DNA of 64,000 nt, taken from Acinetobacter bereziniae LMG 1003 = CIP 70.12 (GTDB lineage Bacteria; Pseudomonadota; Gammaproteobacteria; Pseudomonadales; Moraxellaceae). Under the pieces are notes generated by a model. That model was not told the origin of the DNA, did no database searches, and worked only from the letters and a program-made list of their open reading frames with translations. Each line of letters begins with the position of its first letter. Positions within the stretch are counted from its first letter, which is position 1. The DNA lies in contig NZ_KB849756.1 in the NCBI RefSeq assembly GCF_000368925.1, forward strand, positions 1,317,515-1,381,514, read 5' to 3'. A program made the translations under genes and the position numbers. Shown piece by piece: positions 25,541 to 33,796 of the stretch.

Positions 25541-26233
25541 CTATTTTTTCTTATTCATTTCTGACAACAAGTCCAATTGAATTTCCTGAATTTTTGCCAA
25601 TTTATCCCATTGGTGCATCAACAAATGGTCTATTTTTTCATGTAAATGTCGAATTTCAAGTTCAGCTTTTAAATTGACTTGATAATCATTTTGCGAACGT
25701 AGACGATCTTTAGCTTCTTGACGATTTTGACTCATCATAATAATGGGGGCTTGCACAGCCGCCAAGCAAGATAAAATAAGATTAAGTAAAATAAAAGGAT
25801 AAGGGTCTGCAGGCTGTTTGACCATTACCACAGTATTCACAATAATCCAGATTGCCAAGAACAAGCTAAAACAAATTAGAAAAGCCCAACTTCCTCCAAA
25901 AGTTGCAATCTTATCTGCTAAGCGTTCTCCCAAAGTCCAGTTTTCGTCGAGTTGATTTTCAGTATTCTTGGTGATTAGTTCGTGCTGTTGCATACTGTTG
26001 AGCACTTCATAAGCTAAGCTTGATACTTCGCCTTGTTCAGATTGCAATAGATATTGCATACGGTACTTGGTTAAATCAGCTCTACAAATATAATCTTGTA
26101 CAGACCAGTCTGGGAAATCGCGTGCAATTTCTTCTGTAATCACTTTGCGAATGGTACCCATTGGAACCACTTCACGATGGGAAAAACTCTTTTTACACAC
26201 AAAGCAAATATGATTCTCAAGTTTTTCGTTCAT
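25541..26233 (-). CDS. DUF1003 membrane protein
   Basis: A 230-residue DUF1003 protein with two membrane helices (about 112-132 and 146-164) joined by the short family-typical PADPYPFILLNLILSCLAAVQAP segment. The N-terminal part has a C-x-x-C pair (C10, C13 in ICFVCKKSF) that may bind metal, and the C-terminal part is a predicted coiled coil ending MNKKK. The function of DUF1003 is unknown. The gene is bracketed by two copies of the 220-nt element, one upstream and one downstream. Confidence 0.88.
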   Translation of the reverse strand: MNEKLENHICFVCKKSFSHREVVPMGTIRKVITEEIARDFPDWSVQDYICRADLTKYRMQYLLQSEQGEVSSLAYEVLNSMQQHELITKNTENQLDENWTLGERLADKIATFGGSWAFLICFSLFLAIWIIVNTVVMVKQPADPYPFILLNLILSCLAAVQAPIIMMSQNRQEAKDRLRSQNDYQVNLKAELEIRHLHEKIDHLLMHQWDKLAKIQEIQLDLLSEMNKKK

Positions 26234-26420
26234 AACGCTACTCTTATCGTGGTTCTTTTTAATCCCTGATTAAGACCAAGCATAGAATATATTTGAGTGG
26301 CTTTGTGTATGAAGAGTATCTTGGTTAGATGTTTTTTTCTGATATAAGAAATAAAGTTCAATAGATTTATTTGATGAAATACTTTTAGGTAAATATTTTT
26401 ATTGAATTTTTTGGATGAGC

Positions 26421-26636
26421 GGGAAAACAACTGTGGTTTACTTCAACTATTAAAACTTTGTAAGTTTTAACCCTATTGCCTATAAACTTTTGATCTATAG
26501 CGTCCTAAGCCGAATCGAGACCTTGTGGGTAAGTACTACACGCACGTTATACGCAACTGGTAGCAATCTGCTCTTTTCGATCCCTTACATCCTTGAAAAC
26601 AATATTAATCAAATTGCTTCGGGATTATTTTCCTAA
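26421..26636. repeat. 220-nt RNA-like element, copy B
   Basis: The second copy, about 190 bp upstream of the DUF1003 start. The stem AAAACTT-TGT-AAGTTTT (26452-26468) replaces AAAACT-AGATA-AGTTTT of copy A with pairing kept; GTAGCAATCTGC replaces GTAGCAATCTAC as a U-G for U-A change; the 3' small stem GGGA..TTCC changes by one wobble. The ends GGAAAA/TTTTCC still pair. The best conserved part is CGTCCTAAGCCGAATC plus the following RAGACCTTGTGGGTAAG. This pattern of change fits an RNA better than a protein-binding site, but two sequences are too few to prove it. Confidence 0.65.
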
Positions 26637-26661
26637 GATAGATTGATTTTTGTCTTTTTCA

Positions 26662-26703
26662 GGAAATTTTTTCTTTAAAACAATCAATATAAAAAAAATT
26701 TCC
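26662..26703. repeat. Inverted repeat next to RNA-like copy B
   Basis: Arms GGAAATTTTTT (26662-26672) and AAAAAATTTCC (26693-26703) with a 20-nt AT-rich centre. The right arm with its AATATA lead-in also occurs 20 bp past copy A (25398-25414), so it belongs to the repeated unit or its promoter region. Confidence 0.5.
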
Positions 26704-26844
26704 TAACTCAGTTAATTAAATGATTTTTTATTGCATAAAATAGAGAAAAAATGCAAATTTAATTTCTAAATTTGCACCCCCCAACACAGCAACATTACTT
26801 TTTTAGTTATATGTAAACATGCTTTCAGTTGAATACTGATTTTC

Positions 26845-27282
26845 TTAATGAGCTTGTTTAACTTGAGTGAAAATGTCTTCTAAAGCGACTCTATCTTGAT
26901 TTAAGAACGCTGTTAAACTCGTCTTAATCTGCTCAAGTGTACTCTGCTTGATGGCAAATAGCGCTTTATTTTTACGTGTCATTAATCCGAATAACTCACG
27001 CTGCGGAATAATCAACGTAATATTACTTTCTACCTTAAACTCGAAATCTTCTGTTTTAGCATAAGCATTCAGCGTTATGGTCAAAAATTCATTGGATATA
27101 GGATGGATCACCTTAAACATCGTACTGAGACCCTCTAATTGCAATTGTAAAACGCGTTGGCGTCGCCAACTGATGCTTTCAAATTTCGTCAGTACTTCTG
27201 CAATCTCAAGATTGCTAAACCGCTCCATATCATGCTCACTGGTGTGATTTGGATACTGAATGTGAATTTCAAAATTGCTCAT
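26845..27282 (-). CDS. Unknown protein, paralog of 27543 gene
   Basis: A 145-residue cytoplasmic protein with no recognised family. It shares with the neighbour at 27543 the pattern I-S/N-W-R-R near residue 39, a run of beta strands, and F-G-L/F-M/L-T-R-K-K/N-K in the second half. The ATG at 27282 was preferred over the more distant one at 27336, because TTAGAGTA precedes it and the alignment with the paralog begins here. The acidic N terminus and conserved basic TRKNK patch are the only hints; function is unknown. Confidence 0.6.
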   Translation of the reverse strand: MSNFEIHIQYPNHTSEHDMERFSNLEIAEVLTKFESISWRRQRVLQLQLEGLSTMFKVIHPISNEFLTITLNAYAKTEDFEFKVESNITLIIPQRELFGLMTRKNKALFAIKQSTLEQIKTSLTAFLNQDRVALEDIFTQVKQAH

Positions 27283-27487
27283 TACTCTAAAACGCATACA
27301 CTTAAAATCTTTTTGTAGTGTAACAATACTCTTCAAAAAACATAGAGAACCAGATCATACTTTTAAAACTAAGTTATTTATTTTTAAATGTAAATTGTGA
27401 AAAAATTCACTTTTTTTATTTTTTACATGCACCAAGTTTATTTTACTCATTGGTCTATTATTTAAGTATTTGCATTTAGAGCAATTG

Positions 27488-27521
27488 AAAAAAATCAGGA
27501 AGCTTTGACTTCCTGATTTTT
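27488..27521. terminator. Bidirectional intrinsic terminator
   Basis: Stem ATCAGGAAG/CTTCCTGAT (27494-27502 and 27509-27517), loop CTTTGA, with A-run on one side and T-run on the other. On the minus strand it ends the 27543 gene, so the two paralogs are not one simple operon. Confidence 0.85.
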
Positions 27522-27542
27522 GTAGATTTCGTAAATCTAAAA

Positions 27543-27992
27543 TTAGGCTAAACGATGTTCTTGCAACATTTTTTTGTGCATCAATTGTCTATACTGTTCT
27601 GTCATTGCATCAATTTGCCCATTTAAAAACAGACTAAGTTGTTCTGAAACCTGTGTTTGATTCAAATTCTTATACACCACATCGTATTTCTTTTTGCGTG
27701 TTAAGAATCCTAAAAACTCCTTACTTTCTACAGTCAATTGAATATTACTGTCAATTTGGAAGACAGGCTCAGCTTTACTCGATTGCGTATTTAACTGTAT
27801 ATGCAAATATAATTCTGTTTCTGTATCTTGTACTGCAAATGAGATATCTGAATCAGCAGCTTGAAGTTGAGTCAAAAATAAACGACGCCAGTTAATCGCA
27901 TAAAATTTTGCCCGAATCTGTTCTATATCTTCAGCTTCAAATGATTCTACTGCTTGCGCAGGCAAACTGATTTCGACATCGAACTTTCTCAT
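27543..27992 (-). CDS. Unknown protein, paralog of 26845 gene
   Basis: A 149-residue protein (from the ATG at 27990-27992, which has AGGTGAG at proper distance; the GTG at 28001 overlaps that site). It shares the I-N-W-R-R and F-L-G-F-L-T-R-K-K-K motifs with the gene at 26845. There is no signal peptide or membrane segment. The family seems specific to this lineage as far as I can tell; I do not recognise it. Its own terminator at 27488 follows directly. Confidence 0.6.
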   Translation of the reverse strand: MRKFDVEISLPAQAVESFEAEDIEQIRAKFYAINWRRLFLTQLQAADSDISFAVQDTETELYLHIQLNTQSSKAEPVFQIDSNIQLTVESKEFLGFLTRKKKYDVVYKNLNQTQVSEQLSLFLNGQIDAMTEQYRQLMHKKMLQEHRLA

Positions 27993-28001
27993 TGTTCTCA
28001 C

Positions 28002-28361
28002 CTATCCATGTGATGTTGATATTATGATTAATTAATAGCATTTATATCGTTGTTTTAAAACAGCTATTATCATTATTTTTTTAAATTGATTATTTTCAAT
28101 ACAACATGGATCACAACAATTCATCTAAAATTTGAAGCAGTCCATAAAATGTTGTTTGAACTAAAAATGAATATCTAATATTTAAATACCCCTTCTAATT
28201 TGAGGATAATAAATCTCAAGCAAACACCTATTTTAAAGGCCTTCTCCTTTCCTATCATCGTATTAAATGATGAGTCTACATCATATTTTTATAGCGAAAT
28301 CAAAGCATCCATGCGGCAGTTGTGTAATGCTCCAACATGGATGTAGAATTTATTTCAAATT
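28002..28361. other. Intergenic stretch with two inverted repeats
   Basis: No supported gene. It contains ATGATG-AGTCTA-CATCAT followed by ATTTTT (28268-28290), a weak plus-strand terminator, and CATCCATG/CATGGATG (28306-28313 with 28336-28343) just beyond the stop of the 70-residue gene at 28362, perhaps its 3' structure. Confidence 0.45.
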
Positions 28362-28574
28362 CTAAGCCTCTGAACAACAGTGTATACAAACTTTAATTTT
28401 TTCTCTTGGCCAATTCATCTTTGCCCTCTTTAAAGCCAAATCACTGGTCGCAAAAAATCCTAAGAGATTTTGCTGAGTGATATGGGGTAAATAATTACAA
28501 CCTTGAGTAGCATTATGTACTTCATACACCCCATTGGCTTGCGGATTTTGATTGATAATAAATTTGTCCATCAT
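28362..28574 (-). CDS. Small unknown protein with Cys/His-rich tail
   Basis: A 70-residue protein not recognised. It reads as a compact fold with GVYEVHNATQGCNYLPH in the middle and a cysteine-rich end VCIHCCSEA (three cysteines and one histidine) that could bind metal. TAGGGGGAAACTTT precedes the double ATG, an adequate ribosome site. The amino-acid pattern (NGVYEVHN...CNYLP) recalls small stress-linked proteins, but that is not enough for a family name. Confidence 0.6.
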   Translation of the reverse strand: MMDKFIINQNPQANGVYEVHNATQGCNYLPHITQQNLLGFFATSDLALKRAKMNWPREKIKVCIHCCSEA

Positions 28575-28764
28575 AAAGTTTCCCCCTATTTATTCGTAAA
28601 ATAAACGAATAAACCCATAATTAAATTATGCCTTTATTAATTCCATAATAAAAATATGCCTTTATTGTATAAAAATCAATCTTTTTATTTTTTGTTCTTA
28701 TTGATTTTCCACAATCAATCTAAGTATTTAATTTTTATAAGTCTTTTAATTATCATGTTTATCT

Positions 28765-29346
28765 TTAAACGGTTGAATGATTTGTACTTTCTTGTCTTTT
28801 TCTTTTAATCCAACGGATGGCAATAACCACCAAGAGAATTCCAACAATCACCACCAAAACGGGGACAATGAGCGATAATATTGAAACAACAATTGCTCCG
28901 ATCCATTCGCCTGTAGACACGACAGGATTTGCGATACCACCTGTGGTTGCTGTGGATAATCCCCGAACTGCAACTGTTCCCATTTGTACTGCTGTTGCTG
29001 TTCCTCCACCTACAATAATTGCAGCCGCCCAACTGGCAAACTGTGACATTTCACCACTACTCACCGCCATGGTGGTCAGTGTTCCTGCCACCATTGCCGC
29101 AGGTGTAGCAATGGTATCTAAGGCATTGTCTACCCAAGGAATATAATACGCACCAATCTCACAGACAGTTGCAACAGCCAAGCCTATACACACAGAGGGT
29201 ATTGCTAACCACTCAAAACCTTTCATTGGTTCAAACCATCCCATCAATGATGCAATGCTCATCACCAAGAGTGGAACAAATACACGAAAACCGCAGGCTG
29301 CGCTTAAACCTACGCCTATACATAAGCTAAGAAGTGTTTCGATCAT
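28765..29346 (-). CDS. DUF4126 membrane protein
   Basis: A 193-residue integral membrane protein of the DUF4126 family: SLCIGVGLSAACGFRVFVPL at the N terminus (about 7-26), repeated glycine- and alanine-rich helices, and NPVVSTGEWIGAIVVSILSLIVP near 139-161. About six helices can be drawn, with a basic cytoplasmic end (IRWIKRKRQ). The function of the family is unknown. It lies alone on the minus strand between small genes. Confidence 0.85.
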   Translation of the reverse strand: MIETLLSLCIGVGLSAACGFRVFVPLLVMSIASLMGWFEPMKGFEWLAIPSVCIGLAVATVCEIGAYYIPWVDNALDTIATPAAMVAGTLTTMAVSSGEMSQFASWAAAIIVGGGTATAVQMGTVAVRGLSTATTGGIANPVVSTGEWIGAIVVSILSLIVPVLVVIVGILLVVIAIRWIKRKRQESTNHSTV

Positions 29347-29400
29347 GATATTTCTGCCTGTATTTTCATTATATTTTTAAACTTTTTATTAAATTAACAA

Positions 29401-29429
29401 AAAAGCCCTATTGGATGATAGGGCTTTTT
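29401..29429 (-). terminator. Intrinsic terminator of the zinc-ribbon gene
   Basis: Stem AAAAGCCCTAT/ATAGGGCTTTT with loop TGGATG. Flanked by As and Ts, so usable in both directions; it follows the 47-residue gene by about 35 bp. Confidence 0.85.
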
Positions 29430-29464
29430 CTTAAAACTGCGAGTAGCTGTTTTGTTGGTGCTGC

Positions 29465-29608
29465 TTAGGCATTCTTGTTGTTGAATTGATTGCCAAGGCA
29501 TTTGGTACACGGAGGTAAACGATCTGTACCAATTTCTAAGTAAACGCGATGTCCACATTGGACACAAAAATAGAAGCCTGTTCCAGGTTTTTGACCAGCA
29601 GTAACCAT
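29465..29608 (-). CDS. 47-residue zinc-ribbon-like protein
   Basis: A very small gene with good support. GGAGAAC lies ahead of the ATG at 29606-29608. The protein has two CxxC pairs, F-C-V-Q-C (C15, C18) and P-C-T-K-C (C34, C37), with an arginine/glycine core between them, exactly a zinc ribbon. It ends QFNNKNA. Such one-domain ribbons are common but mostly unstudied. A strong terminator follows, so it is its own transcription unit. Confidence 0.75.
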   Translation of the reverse strand: MVTAGQKPGTGFYFCVQCGHRVYLEIGTDRLPPCTKCLGNQFNNKNA

Positions 29609-29778
29609 TTTTGTTCTCCATAGGTTTTAGAAATGGTGAATAAAGTATAGCCAAATTTTAATGTATGTCTACTGTCTATTTTAAAAAATGATGGTGTCAT
29701 TTTTGCAAGAAATGATTTCAAAAAGTAATACGATTTTTCTTATTAACGACTTTCCATAAATTAGAATCCACAAATTAA

Positions 29779-29925
29779 TTAAATTGTTTCTCTTTCTTGA
29801 GGTGGTTCATCAGTTCTATCTTCCTCATAAAAATCATCTGGCATTTGTGACAATACATTAAAAAAATGTTCAACTATCATTGATTTATATGGATTTTCAG
29901 GATCATTTTCTGTGAATAAAATCAT
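29779..29925 (-). CDS. 48-residue acidic protein
   Basis: A short ORF with a strong ribosome site (AGGAAGGAAA directly ahead of the ATG at 29923-29925). The peptide begins MILFTENDPENPYKS and ends in an acidic, proline-containing tail DDFYEEDRTDEPPQERETI. No family is recognised. A perfect hairpin (29942-29972) stands immediately upstream and may be either the last terminator of acnD or part of this gene's leader. The ribosome site and the biased composition make it a probable gene. Confidence 0.5.
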   Translation of the reverse strand: MILFTENDPENPYKSMIVEHFFNVLSQMPDDFYEEDRTDEPPQERETI

Positions 29926-29941
29926 TTTCCTTCCTAAAAAT

Positions 29942-29972
29942 AAATATCCTACTTAACAGTAGGATATTTTTT
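29942..29972. terminator. Hairpin with T-run between acnD and the 48-residue gene
   Basis: Stem AAATATCCTACT/AGTAGGATATTT with loop TAAC and six Ts on the plus strand; on the minus strand the run is TTTATTTTT. It can act as a backup terminator for acnD. Confidence 0.65.
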
Positions 29973-30046
29973 AAACCTTATCAATGACTTCATTCTTTAA
30001 TCTCCCCACATACAAAGTAATACTCACTTTTGAAATACTGAAAACT

Positions 30047-30067
30047 CCCTCCTTTTTCGAAGGAGGG
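30047..30067 (-). terminator. acnD terminator
   Basis: Stem CCCTCCTT/AAGGAGGG, about 28 bp beyond the acnD stop, followed on the minus strand by AGTTTT. Reasonable intrinsic terminator. Confidence 0.7.
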
Positions 30068-30094
30068 TTTTGAGGATTAAGAAATGTAATTAAA

Positions 30095-32701
30095 TCAAGC
30101 CACTTGACCTTCCAAGAAATCCTGTGCAAAGCGTTGTAAAACACCACCCGCCTCATACACATGTACTTCTTCTTCAGTATCCAGACGACAAGTTACAGGA
30201 ACTTCAATGATTTCACTCTTACCGTCAGCCGTTGCACGCTCAATCACCAAAGTTAAATCTGTACGTGGTGCAATATTACCGATCACACTATAAAGCTCAG
30301 TACCATCAAGCTTTAAAGTTTTACGATCTGTACCTGCTTTAAACTCAAGTGGTAAAACACCCATACCCACAAGATTGGTACGGTGAATACGCTCAAAACC
30401 TTCAGCAACAATCGCTTCAACCCCAGCAAGACGAACACCTTTTGCAGCCCAGTCACGGCTTGAGCCTTGACCATAATCTTTACCTGCAATGATGATCAGT
30501 GGTTGCTTACGATTCATATAAGTCTCAATCGCTTCCCACATACGCATCACTTCGCCTTCAGGTTCAACACGTGCTTTAGAACCCTGTTTAATCGTACCGT
30601 CAGAACGAACCACCATTTCATTAAACAATTTTGGATTGGCAAATGTTGCACGTTGCGCGGTCAAATGATCACCACGATGCGTTGCATAAGAGTTAAAATC
30701 TTCTTCAGGTACACCCATTTTATGCAGGTACTCACCCGCAGCAGAATCCATCATGATCGCATTCGATGGCGATAAATGATCCGTGGTAATGTTGTCAGGT
30801 AAAATTGCCAGTGGGCGCATATTCGATAGTGTTCGTGGCGCAGCAAGCGCACCTTCCCAATATGGTGGGCGACGAATATAAGTACTTTGCGGACGCCAAT
30901 CATATAGTGGACTTTCAGACTTTTCAGCCACACCTAAGTCGAACATTGGAATGTAGACTTTGCGGAACTGCTCAGGTTTTACTGACTCTTTCACTAAAGC
31001 ATCGATTTCAGCATCCGATGGCCAAATGTCTTTTAAATAAATTGGATTGCCATCTTGATCATTCCCCAATGCATCGGTTTCGATATCAAAACGAATTGTC
31101 CCTGCAATTGCATAAGCCACAACCAATGGTGGTGAAGCCAAGAATGCTTGTTTAGCATAAGGGTGAATACGACCATCAAAGTTACGGTTACCAGAAAGTA
31201 CCGCAGTCGCATATAAATCACGATCGATAATTTCTTGCTGAATCTTTGGATCTAAAGCACCTGACATACCATTACAGGTCGTACATGCATACGCCACGAT
31301 CCCAAAGCCCAGTTTCTCTAAATCATCCATTACACCTGCTTCTTCAAGGTATAAAGCTGCTGCTTTAGAGCCTGGTGCAAATGATGATTTCACCCATGGT
31401 TTACGTGTTAAACCCAATTCATTTGCTTTACGTGCCAATAAACCTGCGGCAACCGTATTACGTGGATTAGAAGTATTGGTACAAGACGTAATCGCAGCAA
31501 TAATGATTGCACCATCTGGCATTAAGCCATCAGTACGGTTTTCAACAACACCTGCAATCCCTTTTTCTTTGAGGTCTGCTGTAGATACACGGGCATGTGG
31601 GTTCGATGGACCTGCAATATTACGTGTTACAGTAGAAAGATCAAAACGCAGTACACGTGGATATTCCGCTTGTTTCATATCCGATGCCCAAAGACCGATT
31701 TCTTTAGCATAGGTTTCAACCAATTTGATTTGATCCGCTTCACGACCTGTCAGCGTTAAATAATCAATAGTGTTCTGGTCAATGTAGAACATTGCCGCAG
31801 TTGCACCATACTCAGGCGTCATGTTCGAAATCGTTGCACGATCTCCAACTGACATGCTGTCCGCACCTTCACCAAAAAATTCTAAATAGGCACCAACCAC
31901 ACGTTCTTTACGCAAAAATTCTGTTAACGCTAAAACGATATCTGTTGCTGTAATGCCTGCTTTGCGTTGCCCGACCAGCTCTACACCAATAATGTCAGGT
32001 AAACGCATCCAAGATGCGCGACCAAGCATGACATTTTCTGCTTCCAAACCACCAACACCTACAGAAATTACGCCGAGTGCATCGGTATGCGGTGTATGTG
32101 AATCGGTACCGACACAAGTATCAGGAAAAGCAAGACCTTCACGATTTTGAATAACTGGAGACATTTTCTCCAAGTTGATTTGATGCATGATGCCGTTACC
32201 TGCTGGGATAACATCGACATTTTCAAACGCAGTTTTGGTCCACTCGATAAAGTGAAAACGGTCTTCGTTACGACGGTCCTCTATAGCGCGGTTTTTCTCA
32301 AAAGCATCTGGGTCAAAACCACCGTATTCCACTGCCAAAGAGTGGTCAACAATCAACTGAGTTGGAACGACAGGATTCACTTTTGCTGGATCACCACCTT
32401 GGTCTGCAATCGCATCACGTAAACCGGCAAGGTCTACCAATGCTGTTTGTCCAAGAATGTCATGACACACGACACGTGCGGGATACCATGGAAAATCGTG
32501 ATCTTGCTTACGATGGATTAATTCTTTGAGTGACTGTTCGAGAATGGCTGGATCACAACGGCGTACCAATTGTTCAGCCAATACTTTTGATGTGTATGGA
32601 AGTTTTGCATATGCGCCTTGCTGGATGTCTTCTACGGCTTGACGCACATCGAAGTATTCGAGCTGGGTACCTTGCAGGGGTTTACGATAATTTTTATTCA
32701 T
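30095..32701 (-). CDS. acnD: Fe/S-dependent 2-methylisocitrate dehydratase AcnD
   Basis: An 868-residue aconitase-superfamily enzyme matching AcnD, which dehydrates 2-methylcitrate in the methylcitrate cycle for propionate use and can also act as an aconitase. The N terminus MNKNYRKPLQGTQLEYFDVR is typical for AcnD and distinguishes it from AcnA. The 4Fe-4S ligands are seen in A-I-T-S-C-T-N-T-S and in A-C-T-T-C-N-G. The start was moved to the ATG at 32699-32701, since an upstream in-frame ATG at 32773 only adds a short non-family peptide. prpB, prpC and prpF are not adjacent, which is unusual. Confidence 0.9.
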   Translation of the reverse strand: MNKNYRKPLQGTQLEYFDVRQAVEDIQQGAYAKLPYTSKVLAEQLVRRCDPAILEQSLKELIHRKQDHDFPWYPARVVCHDILGQTALVDLAGLRDAIADQGGDPAKVNPVVPTQLIVDHSLAVEYGGFDPDAFEKNRAIEDRRNEDRFHFIEWTKTAFENVDVIPAGNGIMHQINLEKMSPVIQNREGLAFPDTCVGTDSHTPHTDALGVISVGVGGLEAENVMLGRASWMRLPDIIGVELVGQRKAGITATDIVLALTEFLRKERVVGAYLEFFGEGADSMSVGDRATISNMTPEYGATAAMFYIDQNTIDYLTLTGREADQIKLVETYAKEIGLWASDMKQAEYPRVLRFDLSTVTRNIAGPSNPHARVSTADLKEKGIAGVVENRTDGLMPDGAIIIAAITSCTNTSNPRNTVAAGLLARKANELGLTRKPWVKSSFAPGSKAAALYLEEAGVMDDLEKLGFGIVAYACTTCNGMSGALDPKIQQEIIDRDLYATAVLSGNRNFDGRIHPYAKQAFLASPPLVVAYAIAGTIRFDIETDALGNDQDGNPIYLKDIWPSDAEIDALVKESVKPEQFRKVYIPMFDLGVAEKSESPLYDWRPQSTYIRRPPYWEGALAAPRTLSNMRPLAILPDNITTDHLSPSNAIMMDSAAGEYLHKMGVPEEDFNSYATHRGDHLTAQRATFANPKLFNEMVVRSDGTIKQGSKARVEPEGEVMRMWEAIETYMNRKQPLIIIAGKDYGQGSSRDWAAKGVRLAGVEAIVAEGFERIHRTNLVGMGVLPLEFKAGTDRKTLKLDGTELYSVIGNIAPRTDLTLVIERATADGKSEIIEVPVTCRLDTEEEVHVYEAGGVLQRFAQDFLEGQVA

Positions 32702-32939
32702 TGCGTTTGTGCCTCTTGCATCGTTTTGTACTGCGTGTCTAATGCTTGGCATAGTACACTGTCGAAAACCCATTTCCCAAATCGTTTATATTTCATAAGC
32801 TTAGATATAAAAACAGGGGTTTTAGAAATATTTAGTAACAACTTCATTAAAATATTTGCACTAAAACTGCTTTTTTTTGAAAAATAGCGGAAAATAAGAT
32901 TAATTCTTTAGTATTAGATTTAAGACAAGCGAGCAATTC

Positions 32940-33662
32940 ATGAGCGATCTAGCTTTCTCCTCTTTTACCTTAATCGGTGTTGATGCGGTCAAGTTCTTAC
33001 AAGGTCAAGTTACTGTAAATGTTGAAAATTTAGCTGAAAATATTAGTCAATATACGGCTATCTGCGATTTGAAAGGTCGAATTCATTTTGGCTTGTGGTT
33101 AAAAAAGATTAATCCTGAACATCTAGAAATTGTGACCACACAAGATCAAGCTGAAGAATTTGCTCAACACATCAAAAAATATGGTGCTTTTTCTAAAATG
33201 AAACTTGAGTTGGGTGGGCAAGTTTTTCCAATACTCAATGGTTCTACAACTGACTTTTCTGCCACTGAAACTGATATTGCAGCGTGGGAAATTTCAGCAA
33301 TTCAAAATGGTCAAGCCTATATTAATAAAGTGACTGACGGTTTGTTTCAACCTCAAGAATTACGCCTGCATCAACGTGAAGGTATCAATTATGACAAAGG
33401 CTGTTATCTTGGTCAGGAAGTAATTGCGCGTCTTTGGTTTAAAGCAAAACCTAAGGCTTGGTTACATCTTATTCAGGGTACTGGTGAAGTCCCTGCTCCT
33501 GCTGAACAACTAAATAAGAGCGTTCAAGTCGTGAACAGTACAGCTTTTGAAAATGGCTATATTGCACTGGTTGTTGCCCGTCCTGATGCTCTAGAAGAGT
33601 TGGGCGTGACTGTTTTAGCTCTACCTGAGCATTTGAGTGGTGATGTTGCTAGACCACAATAA
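32940..33662 (+). CDS. ygfZ: YgfZ, folate-dependent Fe-S cluster factor
   Basis: A 240-residue protein of the YgfZ/GcvT-like folate-binding family, needed for the activity of some Fe-S enzymes including MiaB. The signature K-G-C-Y-L-G-Q-E-V is at about residues 157-165 with the key cysteine present. The N-terminal folate-fold segment starts FTLIGVDAVKFLQGQVT. It is divergent from acnD, an Fe-S enzyme, with about 240 bp between the two starts, so the two may share regulation, although this is inference. Confidence 0.92.
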   Translation: MSDLAFSSFTLIGVDAVKFLQGQVTVNVENLAENISQYTAICDLKGRIHFGLWLKKINPEHLEIVTTQDQAEEFAQHIKKYGAFSKMKLELGGQVFPILNGSTTDFSATETDIAAWEISAIQNGQAYINKVTDGLFQPQELRLHQREGINYDKGCYLGQEVIARLWFKAKPKAWLHLIQGTGEVPAPAEQLNKSVQVVNSTAFENGYIALVVARPDALEELGVTVLALPEHLSGDVARPQ

Positions 33663-33796
33663 CGATTTAATTTTTATATAAAGATAGCGTTGATAACGTT
33701 ATCTTTATGCTATTTCATTAAAATCACACTTAAAAAATCTTTTAATTTATTATAAAATGATAAAAATCATTATATTAATTTATCTTTTTTATAACT

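Noticed and set aside
28817..29146. Plus-strand ORF opposite the DUF4126 gene
   Set aside because: Thr/Ile/Pro-rich antisense translation of membrane helices; no ribosome site.
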